A stretch of DNA of 25,803 nt from Dehalococcoidia bacterium (lineage in GTDB: Bacteria; Chloroflexota; Dehalococcoidia; JACVQG01; JAHKAY01), in contig JASLXN010000004.1 of assembly GCA_030740315.1 (NCBI GenBank), positions 1 to 25,803 on the forward strand, in the 5' to 3' direction. A program made the translations under genes and the position numbers. The number at the start of each line of letters is the position of its first letter. The first letter of the stretch is position 1. Shown here one piece after another: positions 17,176-23,113 of the stretch. Under the pieces are notes generated by a model. It made no database searches. It was not told where the DNA came from and saw only the letters and a list, made by a program, of their open reading frames with translations.

Positions 17176-17236
17176 TCCTTTGCTGTGCTCAGGATGACAA
17201 ACATTACAAGTGTCATTCTGAGCGTAGCGAAGAATC
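17176..17236. repeat. Dispersed palindromic repeat (GTCATTCTGAGCG type)
   Basis: Two arms of about 25 nt, one containing TTTGCTGTGCTCAGGATGACA and its partner containing TGTCATTCTGAGCGTAGCGAA, pair imperfectly around a short loop. A related, shorter stretch with the same leader (AGTATG.CTTTGCA...) appears near 19876. Such palindromes are found scattered in intergenic regions of some bacterial genomes; here it separates the SDR gene from the AtuA genes and may end the upstream transcript. Confidence 0.65.
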
Positions 17237-17357
17237 CCTTTGCCACACTTACTTAAGCAACCAAGTACTAGTGACCCGTTGAGGGCGTTATCGGAGATGA
17301 TTGAGGGGTGGGTGGCGGGTTCGCTGCCATCCGATCTGCCGGGACGGCTGTTGATGT

Positions 17358-17372
17358 AAAGGAGGGGATATC
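17358..17372 (+). promoter_or_regulatory. Strong ribosome binding site before an ATC triplet
   Basis: AAAGGAGGGGAT stands immediately before ATC AAG AGG. The AGGAGG core (17360-17365) ends four bases before the ATC at 17370. The next standard start codon in frame is at 17403, more than 35 bases away and without a ribosome binding site, while an in-frame TGA at 17352 closes the frame upstream. The site therefore points to initiation at ATC or to a mutated ATG. Confidence 0.6.
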
Positions 17373-18734
17373 AAGAGGATAAGAATTGGCGCCGGGGCCG
17401 GGATGCTGGGTGATCGGCTGGACCCCGCACTGGAGATGATTGCCCGCGGCAACATAGACTACATCGCCTTCGACAACTTGGGGGAGTTGACTATCTCCGA
17501 CCTTCAACGGCGCCGCATCAAGGAGCCAGACAAGGGCTATGCCGATATCAGACGGTGCCTAGGCTCAGTCATGAAGCCCTGTGCCGAGAAGGGGATTGGA
17601 ATCATCACAAACGCCGGGGGCATAAACCCCGTTGCAGGGGCGCAGCGGGCAGTGGAAATGGCGCAACGGCAGGGGCTGCATGGGCTGAAATTAGCCGCAG
17701 TATCCGGGGATGACACAGTGGGCCAAGAGACTAGGATGCGGATTGCAGGGCTGAGAAGGAAAGGTGTGGCCCTCGCCAATATGGATACGGGGGAGGATTT
17801 TGGGCCTCCGGAGGGGGATGTGGTGGGCATGAGTGTCTACCTGGGAGTATACCCGGTGGCCGAGGCCATGGGGAGGGGCAGTCGGGTGGTCATCACCGGC
17901 CGCTATGCTGACGCCGCCCTGTGGCTGGCTCCGCTGGTACATGAGTTCGGCTGGGGGAAGGCGGACTGGGACAATCTGGCCTTCGGCACCGTGGTGGGAC
18001 ACCTACTGGAGTGCACTGGTCTGGTGTGCGGTGGCAGCTTTACTGACTGGCGAGAAATACCCAATCTGGAGCGTCTGGGCTATCCCATAGCCGAGGTGTC
18101 CGATGCGGGTGAGGCCATCATCACCAAGACCGAAGGTTCCGGCGGCATCGTCAATGACGCCACGGTGAAGCTGCAGCTACTCTACGAGATTGGTGATCCT
18201 ACCGCCTACATCACCCCAGATGTGGTGGCGGACTTCACCTCGGTGAGAGTGGATGACCTGGGCGGCGACAGGGTAAAGATAAGCCGGGTCCGGGGTATGC
18301 CGAGGACGGACAGCCTGAAGGCGGTGATAGGGTACCTCAACGGATATATGGCGGAAGGCTGCGTTACCTTCGGCCCTCCCATGGCCGAGGATAAGGCCCG
18401 AGACACGGCCGCTATGCTGGAGAAGCGGCTGGCCGTACTGGGCATAGCGCCGCTGGAGACAAACATTGAATTCATAGGTCTCAACTCCCTGGTGGGGCCT
18501 CTCACCCCCCCCAGCGCACGCCCCGCCGAAGTCATGCTCCGCATGGCGCTGAAGGTGGCCACGGAGGCCGAGGCTGGCCGTTTCCTCCAGGAGTTCTACC
18601 CCCTCTATGTAGCAGGCCCTCCCGCCGCCTGCGGCATCATGTTGCAACCGGTGCGGCAGGTGGTGTCCTTGTGGCCCACCCTCATCCCGTGGGAGGACGC
18701 CTGCTGGAACGTTAAAGTGATGGAGGTAGCGTGA
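17370..18734 (+). CDS. AtuA family protein (acyclic terpene utilisation, DUF1446)
   Basis: About 454 residues. The family is named after AtuA of acyclic terpene (citronellol/geraniol) breakdown, but its exact reaction is not established. Visible family features are the N-terminal RIGAGAGMLGDRLDPA, then IDYIAFDNLGELTI, ITNAGGINP near residue 75, VITGRYADAAL near 175, and KTEGSGGIVNDATVK near 252. The conserved N-terminus starts upstream of the first ATG (17403). The codons before it read ATC AAG AGG ATA AGA ATT GGC, so ATC occupies the place of the expected initiator Met. A very strong ribosome binding site precedes it. The gene overlaps the next one by GTGA. Possible explanations are a rare AUC start, a recent mutation that lowers expression, or a base error. 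Confidence 0.85.
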   Translation: MKRIRIGAGAGMLGDRLDPALEMIARGNIDYIAFDNLGELTISDLQRRRIKEPDKGYADIRRCLGSVMKPCAEKGIGIITNAGGINPVAGAQRAVEMAQRQGLHGLKLAAVSGDDTVGQETRMRIAGLRRKGVALANMDTGEDFGPPEGDVVGMSVYLGVYPVAEAMGRGSRVVITGRYADAALWLAPLVHEFGWGKADWDNLAFGTVVGHLLECTGLVCGGSFTDWREIPNLERLGYPIAEVSDAGEAIITKTEGSGGIVNDATVKLQLLYEIGDPTAYITPDVVADFTSVRVDDLGGDRVKISRVRGMPRTDSLKAVIGYLNGYMAEGCVTFGPPMAEDKARDTAAMLEKRLAVLGIAPLETNIEFIGLNSLVGPLTPPSARPAEVMLRMALKVATEAEAGRFLQEFYPLYVAGPPAACGIMLQPVRQVVSLWPTLIPWEDACWNVKVMEVA

Positions 18735-19042
18735 GAGTCAAGCTGAGACAGATAGCCTACGCCCGTACCGGGGACAAGGGCGATAACCTGAATATCGGCG
18801 TCCTACCCCGGGACGAGGCGGCTTACAATTCCCTCCGGGAGAGCCTGACCGCCGAGGCGGTCAGGCAGCACCTATCCCCCCTAGTGGAGGGCACGGCCAC
18901 CCGCTATGATCTGCCCAACTTAAAGGCGTTCAACTTTCTCCTGAAGAAGGCGCTGTCCGGAGGCGCTACCCAGAGCCTGCGTTTCGATTTCATGGGACGC
19001 AGCCTGGCGGAGGTGTTGCTGGACATGGAGTTGGAGGTATGA
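18731..19042 (+). CDS. Small AtuA-associated protein (AtuA C-terminal ferredoxin-fold-like domain)
   Basis: A 103-residue protein that starts with GTG overlapping the stop of the AtuA gene (GTGA), with GGAGG four bases upstream, so the two are surely translated together. The N-terminal segment RQIAYARTGDKGDNLNIGVL matches the domain found fused to the C-terminus of longer AtuA-type proteins, also annotated as the AtuA-like ferredoxin-fold domain. The rest (NLKAFNFLLKKALSGG...LRFDFMGRSLAEVLLDMEL) fits the same family. It contains no cysteine cluster, so 'ferredoxin-fold' refers to shape only. It probably forms a complex with the large AtuA protein. Its biochemical role is unknown. Confidence 0.85.
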   Translation: MRVKLRQIAYARTGDKGDNLNIGVLPRDEAAYNSLRESLTAEAVRQHLSPLVEGTATRYDLPNLKAFNFLLKKALSGGATQSLRFDFMGRSLAEVLLDMELEV

Positions 19043-19043
19043 C

Positions 19044-19829
19044 CTAAAGGCCATGGTGGAGCAGCACTTCCTCATCTGAGCTTACCACCCCACATACGCC
19101 AGAGGCGTCCTGTGCGGCTAGGAAGACAGCGGCCTTTACCATAGCATCGGGTGTAGCCCATTCTTGCAAGTTCGCTCCGGGCAGGTGGGTCATCAATGCC
19201 TCGGTGAGCACCGGACGAGCGGGCTTGATGGCGTTGACGGCGATATTGTGTTTGCCCACCTCCGCAGCCAGCCCCACTGTCAGCCGCTCAATGCCTGCCT
19301 TGGAGAGGCCGTAGGCGATGCCTATCAGGGTACGGCCACCCTCCTTGGGTGTGGTCATAGAGAACACGCTGTTTGCGGCAAATGAGGTTATGTTAAGGAT
19401 GCTACCCCGGCGGCGCTCCACCATGTGGGGCAGGACAGCCCGGGTGCACAGAAAGGTCCCCCTCAGGTTCACAGCTATTATCCGGTCCCAGACCTTTACC
19501 GGCGTACTCAGGAACGGGAGATAGCTGCCCACACCGGCGTTGTTGATGAGAATGTGAATCTCTCCCCATTGGGCCAGCACGGCATCAACCATCTCCTGTA
19601 CGCTGGCCTCATCGGTGACATCGCACCGGATGGGCAGGACATCCCCTCCCAGCCCACGCACCCCCTCGGCCGTCTCATGAATCGTCCCGGGCACCTTGCC
19701 CTGCTCCGCAGTTCTTGCCGTTACCACCACCCGGCAGCCACGCTCAACCAGCCCCAAGGCGATGGCCTTTCCGATACCGCGGCTGCTCCCAGTGACTATG
19801 GCTACTTTCCCCTTTAGATCTGGGTCCAT
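19044..19829 (-). CDS. SDR family NAD(P)-dependent oxidoreductase
   Basis: A classical short-chain dehydrogenase of 261 residues: VTGSSRGIGKAIA near residue 13, CDVTDEASV near 69, NNAGVGSY near 96, the serine of NITSFAAN near 147 and YGLSKAG with the catalytic Tyr and Lys near 172. The residues after the second strand (VVTARTAEQGK) start with Arg, which favours NADP(H). CAGGAGG sits six bases before the ATG. It is convergent with the AtuA pair, with only a base between the two stops, so it is not part of that operon but may serve the same pathway. The substrate is not apparent. Confidence 0.88.
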   Translation of the reverse strand: MDPDLKGKVAIVTGSSRGIGKAIALGLVERGCRVVVTARTAEQGKVPGTIHETAEGVRGLGGDVLPIRCDVTDEASVQEMVDAVLAQWGEIHILINNAGVGSYLPFLSTPVKVWDRIIAVNLRGTFLCTRAVLPHMVERRRGSILNITSFAANSVFSMTTPKEGGRTLIGIAYGLSKAGIERLTVGLAAEVGKHNIAVNAIKPARPVLTEALMTHLPGANLQEWATPDAMVKAAVFLAAQDASGVCGVVSSDEEVLLHHGL

Positions 19830-19871
19830 GTTGTTCCTCCTGAGTTATAGTAAAGGCTTGCAGAAATAGGC

Positions 19872-20114
19872 CTAAGTATGCTTTGCATGATGAGACTCTT
19901 CGCTATGCTCTCCGAAGAAGTCCGAAGACTTTCGGAAAGGGTGACAGAGGTTCCAACTGGTGAAATCGAAACTGACGGATGCCAGGCGCTTCAACTCCAG
20001 CTCAGCTCCTTCCAGCAATCTCATGACTGGAGTGCCTTCGGGCAAGGTCTGCCTGCGCCTGTTCACAGCAAGCGTGGTTTTTTGCAGCGTTGGTCCCGTG
20101 TGAGACTGGGTCAT
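19872..20114 (-). CDS. Small hypothetical ORF B, repeat-containing
   Basis: An 80-codon ORF whose ATG overlaps the stop of the preceding small ORF by four bases (ATGA). Its middle part EGTPVMRLLEGAELELKRLA repeats, with changes, the segment EGCMVMRFLEETELELKCLA of that neighbour; the DNA repeat extends over 69 bp. I recognise no family. Its 3' end runs into the dispersed-repeat relic near 19880-19940, so the natural C-terminus is doubtful. Codon-by-codon comparison of the repeats shows more amino acid changes than silent ones, so these may be decaying copies rather than working genes. Confidence 0.3.
   Translation of the reverse strand: MTQSHTGPTLQKTTLAVNRRRQTLPEGTPVMRLLEGAELELKRLASVSFDFTSWNLCHPFRKSSDFFGEHSEESHHAKHT
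19876..19917. repeat. Partial copy of dispersed repeat
   Basis: The stretch AGTATGCTTTGCATGATGAG followed by ACTCTTCGCTATGCTC parallels AGTATGTCTTGCAAGGTGAG and TTCCTTTGCTGTGCTC at 17155-17193. Only the left half of the palindrome is kept; the GTCATTCTGAGCG arm is absent. Confidence 0.45.
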
Positions 20115-20262
20115 GGTAATTTAATGCCGGAGCCGACCTTGACATTGTGATCCTTGCAGTGATTGCGTCCTTCCGAGTTGGCAAAGTTGAAGTTGACGAA
20201 TGCCAGACACTTCAGCTCCAACTCAGTTTCTTCCAGGAATCTCATCACCATGCAGCCTTCGG
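19973..20262. repeat. Pair of 69-bp direct repeats
   Basis: Copies at 19973-20041 and 20194-20262 align without gaps at 54 of 69 positions (my count), with a period of 221 bp. Conserved blocks include ATGCCAG, TTCCAG, AATCTCAT and GCCTTCGG. Both copies are read in the same relative frame of the two small minus-strand ORFs. Confidence 0.8.
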
Positions 20263-20362
20263 TTGGACGGCCTGCGACGTAATCATAGACCTGTTCTATG
20301 GAGAGGATTCTTTTGGGTCCTGTATCCGTCGAATTTATCGTTTTGATATTATTGATTTTCAA
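20111..20362 (-). CDS. Small hypothetical ORF A, repeat-containing
   Basis: An 83-codon ORF with the segment PTEGCMVMRFLEETELELKC, the paralogue of the stretch in the next ORF, followed by LAFVNFNFANSEGRNH. It overlaps that ORF as ATGA, an arrangement seen in translationally coupled genes. No ribosome binding site of note precedes its start and I recognise no family. It could be a functional small protein, a remnant of a mobile element, or a non-coding repeat that is open by chance. Confidence 0.3.
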   Translation of the reverse strand: MKINNIKTINSTDTGPKRILSIEQVYDYVAGRPTEGCMVMRFLEETELELKCLAFVNFNFANSEGRNHCKDHNVKVGSGIKLP

Positions 20363-20506
20363 TACCCGGGTCAGTTCCAGCCATTGGTTTTTGTGGTTTG
20401 CTTAAATCTATAAAGGATCCCGTCCCTGATAGGAGCCATACATAATAGTAAATACACGAGGGTATTCACGCACGTTTTTGTCTTCCTAGTATGTCTTGGT
20501 AAGGAT

Positions 20507-20608
20507 CTATTTTTCACCGCCGCCAAAAGGCCTTCCGCCCGGTCGTAGAATGGTACTATTCCTGTCTTTGACCAAGTTGTAACCGTAGGACACCTTGCTC
20601 TTATCCAT
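20507..20608 (-). CDS. 33-residue hypothetical ORF
   Basis: Reading from the ATG at 20608 gives MDKSKVSYGYNLVKDR followed by NSTILRPGGRPFGGGEK and a stop at 20507. AGGGGGAGAG lies about 13 bases upstream, a little far for a ribosome binding site. The SYGYNLVKD segment faintly recalls the 'PYGY' region of serine recombinases, but it is too short to assign. It may equally be a chance frame. Confidence 0.2.
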   Translation of the reverse strand: MDKSKVSYGYNLVKDRNSTILRPGGRPFGGGEK

Positions 20609-20652
20609 CTTGCTTGTGCTCTCCCCCTTTTTTCAATCAGGGGTTTGCCTGT

Positions 20653-20889
20653 TCATTTGCTGGTAAGTCTATAAGACCATAGTTTTGTAAGATCGACTTC
20701 ATCGGGTTCTTCTTTGATTGGAACCTTTTCAGGCTGCTCCAACGATTCCGATTCCTTCCCTACCACAACCGGCTCATGACCAGGACCCCTTTCCACAGAA
20801 GCATTGGGCTGGGCCTGCTGGTTGGCGGTGCAGGAGGCCAAGTCTAACACCAGCACAGTGACGAAAGCCATAGAGACCAACCATTGCAA
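20653..20889 (-). CDS. Possible lipoprotein, perhaps truncated
   Basis: The 78-codon frame begins with a TTG and translates to a hydrophobic stretch ending in a lipobox-like LASC (SMAFVTVLVLDLASC), then a Gln/Pro/Glu-rich, charged tail (about 50 residues) of low complexity. This is the layout of a small lipoprotein that is lipidated at Cys20 and tethered to the membrane. There is no ATG or good ribosome binding site, and the left end of the IS3-type element lies only about 30 bp upstream; positively charged residues (RRNIK) continue in frame before the TTG. The gene may have lost its start to that insertion. Confidence 0.35.
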   Translation of the reverse strand: MQWLVSMAFVTVLVLDLASCTANQQAQPNASVERGPGHEPVVVGKESESLEQPEKVPIKEEPDEVDLTKLWSYRLTSK

Positions 20890-20966
20890 ATAAGATTTTA
20901 TATTTCGCCTATGCGGTGGACCCCATCTTTAGGGCAGGGTTACGGGCAATCTTAAAATCGAGTCCC

Positions 20967-21426
20967 TCAAATCTCAAGGGGTCTGATTAGGAATTCTACC
21001 ACACACCCACTGGGAGCCTCTACCAGGGTTGAGGTGAACAGGTCGGCCAGTGTCCGGTAACCCAAGACCTGATTTGGCCGTGTTATCTTCACGTCACCCA
21101 GCAGGCAGGGATAGATTCTGCGGCCTGGAACTGGCTCACTGAGCCTTGGGAGGTGATAGACAGCCTTAAGATCAATCATGCGCATCAGTCGCCTGACACG
21201 TTTCCGGACGACCCATTGCCCATGACTCTTCAGCCACGCGGCTATCTTGCGTGTTCCGTTGAGCGGTGTGGCCAGGTATTGACGATTTATCAGCTTCATA
21301 AAAGTCATATCCTCCTCAGAGATGGTAGTACAGGCCAGAGTGGCTGATACCCAACAATCTGCACTGACTTACCACAGAGAGCGACTGAAGCTGGCGGTTT
21401 ACCACAGCACACCGCTGCTCTATGCT
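20967..21426 (-). pseudogene. IS3-family transposase orfB remnant, DDE core deleted
   Basis: The first part (VVNRQLQSLS..., CRLLGISHSGLYYHL) is read in one frame and then interrupted by TGA at 21316-21318. The typical continuation SEEDMTFMKLINRQYLATP proceeds in another frame and, from the ATG at 21308, stays open for 113 codons. It keeps the IS3 HTH-like region (RKRVRRLMRMI) and the RIYPCLL...KITRPNQV segment, which in intact transposases is followed by the DDE catalytic domain. Here NQV is joined directly to LGYRTLADLF, which resembles the end of such proteins (HQALGYRTPAE...). The catalytic residues are therefore lost through an in-frame deletion plus a frameshift. Confidence 0.85.
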
Positions 21427-21707
21427 AAGCGGCCCAAGCTGCCCTCCAAGAAATCCCGCTCCACCTTGAGCTGGACAATCTGTCGGTAGAGTTGGACGAT
21501 AAGGCCTTCACCACCCTTTTTCTGGTCATGGTCACTGCCAAAGATACCGGTTGCACCTTCCGCCAACGCCTTCTTCTAGGCGTGAATCCGGCTGGGATGG
21601 ACTTCGAACCGGCTAGCTAACTCGACGGTTGCTTTTTCGCCTTTGAGTGCTTCCAGAGTTACTCTAGCTATAAATGATGGACTGTGTTTCCTTCGGTTCT
21701 GTTTCAT
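21420..21707 (-). pseudogene. IS3-family transposase orfA remnant with nonsense codon
   Basis: From the ATG at 21707, preceded by AGGAG, the translation is MKQNRRKHSPSFIARVTLEA, then LKGEKATVELASRFEVHPSRIHA, a helix-turn-helix DNA-binding domain of IS3 OrfA type. A TAG at 21576-21578 replaces the Trp normally found in IHAWKKAL. After it the frame goes on as KKALAEGATGIF and a coiled-coil-like VQLYRQIVQLKVERDFLE up to a second TAG at 21420. orfB begins in the -1 frame at this point, as in the programmed frameshift of IS3 elements. Confidence 0.85.
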
Positions 21708-22026
21708 GTCATACTCCTCTTATTACTTTTGTTACTTTTACTTTAGGGAGCAGAACCCGCTCTTAGCTTCTTAACTACCTGTCCAGTTTTTGGGGTCCAA
21801 CTTAGTTGCCAGCGAAATGCTCGAAAACTTTGTGGGGCGGCATAGCACGCAACGCACTCTGTTCGATGAATTCTACGCATAGCGACAGCGTAATGCGGTC
21901 TATTCAACATCTCACTACTTGGCTAACTAAGAAACAGCATAACTGATCTGCTTCTAATACCAAATAATACCAAGCAGTTTCACGGTACAAATACGATGCG
22001 AGGTGCATGTCACGCGTTCTCTCGCC

Positions 22027-22623
22027 TCAGCCGATGGTGCCTTTGGTGCTGGGAATGGTGCCGCCCAGGCGGTTTTCAAACCGGGTGGCGGCTTTGAGGG
22101 CACGGGCCAAGGACTTGAAAGTGGCCTCGGCACGGTGGTGGTCGTTGCTGCCCTTCAGTATTTGGACATGTAGGTTGAACTTAGCCTCCTGTGCCAGGGA
22201 GTGCAGGAAGTGGCGCACCATGTCCGCCTCTATGCCCCCCACGGGCGCCTCCAGGGCGGAGTCTATTACCGCGTATCCACGGCCACTGATGTCCACCGCC
22301 ACCAGTGCCAGCGATTCGTCCATGGGCACTACGGCGTGGCCCATGCGGACAATGCCCTGTCGCCCTTCCAGAGCCTGGTCAAAGGCCCGGCCCAGGCACA
22401 GCCCCACATCCTCTACCAAGTGGTGCTGGTCGTCTCCGGTGGCCGAAATTTTCAAATCAAAGAGGCCGTGGCGGGCAAGCTGAGCCAGGAAATGGTCAAA
22501 CAGGGTTACACCAGTCGTAACCTGCCAGCCGCCCTGCCCGTCAAGGTCTAGCTCCACGCTGACGGTGGTCTCGGAGGTCTTGCGGAACACCGCAGCTTTG
22601 CGGGGGGTACCTACATCAGACAT
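22027..22623 (-). CDS. hisB: Imidazoleglycerol-phosphate dehydratase
   Basis: This enzyme converts imidazole-glycerol phosphate to imidazole-acetol phosphate, the sixth step of histidine synthesis. The protein has 198 residues, as expected for the monofunctional form without a phosphatase domain. The metal-binding motifs are present: FDHFLAQLARHG near residue 40, DDQHHLVEDVGLCLG near 62, and NDHHRAEATFKSLARA near 160. I start at the ATG at 22623, preceded by GGGGGCGAGGTG; the frame stays open to 22695 but that part is repeat-derived (palindrome). Downstream of hisC by 490 bp on the same strand, it may need its own promoter. Confidence 0.95.
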   Translation of the reverse strand: MSDVGTPRKAAVFRKTSETTVSVELDLDGQGGWQVTTGVTLFDHFLAQLARHGLFDLKISATGDDQHHLVEDVGLCLGRAFDQALEGRQGIVRMGHAVVPMDESLALVAVDISGRGYAVIDSALEAPVGGIEADMVRHFLHSLAQEAKFNLHVQILKGSNDHHRAEATFKSLARALKAATRFENRLGGTIPSTKGTIG

Positions 22624-22659
22624 CACCTCGCCCCCGTTTGATAAAATCAACCACCACCT

Positions 22660-22710
22660 TGAGCCAGTCGAAGGGTGATACACGCTGCTGTTCACCCTTC
22701 GACTGGCTCA
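22660..22710. repeat. Perfect 19-bp inverted repeat (TTCGACTGGCTCA type)
   Basis: TGAGCCAGTCGAAGGGTGA (22660-22678) and its exact complement (22692-22710) enclose a 13-nt loop. It lies just upstream of the hisB start, within its leader. The same motif is familiar to me as an intergenic palindrome spread through several bacterial genomes; only this one copy occurs in the window. Confidence 0.85.
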
Positions 22711-22760
22711 GGAGACCATTCAACATGGCGCTATCCTTTTACGGTTCACAATGACGTCCT

Positions 22761-22797
22761 CACCCCCGGTTCCCTCTTCCGGAGGGAGATGGGGGTG
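22761..22797. repeat. Nested GC-rich hairpin
   Basis: CACCCCC (22761-22767) pairs with GGGGGTG (22791-22797), and inside it TCCCTC pairs with GAGGGA around a short loop. It may form in the hisC-hisB transcript. There is no T-run after it in the hisC direction. Confidence 0.6.
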
Positions 22798-22853
22798 TTA
22801 TCTATTGGTATCGGAGGGACACTCTCAGACCCCCAGAAGAAGGGGCTATGCCC

Positions 22854-23007
22854 CCTCTGCAATCCTTCGGATGTGATGTTGGTAACAGTCTCTGAGTAAT
22901 GGACAGTTACAGGCACCTGAGATCCTCTATTTGGAGCAACAACCAGCACTGCCAAGGGGTCGTAACACCTCTGCAATCTGTTGGATGTGAGGTTGGTGGC
23001 AGTATCT
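22854..23007. repeat. Pair of 40-bp direct repeats
   Basis: Copies at 22854-22893 and 22968-23007, both beginning CCTCTGCAATC and containing GGATGTGA and GTTGGT, agree at 33 of 40 positions without gaps (my count). The period is 114 bp. AAGGGG precedes both copies 14 bases upstream. Confidence 0.75.
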
Positions 23008-23113
23008 TGGTATGGAGCAGGAAACTGAGACTCCTTCTCCATGATGACAACTGACCCCCCGCACCGATTGACCGGGGCACTCCCTATTTTCTTCTTGCAG
23101 CAGATAGCCACCA

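Larger units (their letters stand above)
20917..21799 (-). mobile_element. Degenerate IS3-family insertion sequence with internal deletion
   Basis: The element is bounded by imperfect 22-bp inverted repeats, TGGACCCCATCTTTAGGGCAGG at the left and, as the complement of 21778-21799, TGGACCCCAAAAACTGGACAGG at the right. The ends have the TG...CA form usual in IS3. It contains orfA and orfB remnants in the order and with the relative frame of IS3 elements. At 883 bp it is shorter than intact members (about 1.2-1.3 kb) because most of the catalytic part of orfB is absent. No target-site duplication is evident at the borders, so it is old. Confidence 0.85.
22624..23113. other. Repeat-rich spacer between hisC and hisB
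   Basis: No gene is supported in these 490 bp. The stretch holds a perfect 19-bp inverted repeat, a nested hairpin and a pair of direct repeats, each listed separately. A minus-strand frame crosses the region in continuation of an alternative hisC frame but its translation reflects only the repeats. The spacer probably arose by insertion of repeat units into a once compact hisD-hisC-hisB operon. Confidence 0.6.

Noticed and set aside
21808..21886. Plus-strand peptide LENFVGRHSTQRTLFDEFYA after the IS right end, as the tail of a gene disrupted by the insertion
   Set aside because: Only about 26 codons, no match to a known family and no continuation on the other side of the IS; too weak to list.
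22854..23007. Direct repeats considered as a CRISPR remnant
   Set aside because: Only two imperfect copies, with a 74-bp gap between them, and no cas genes nearby.
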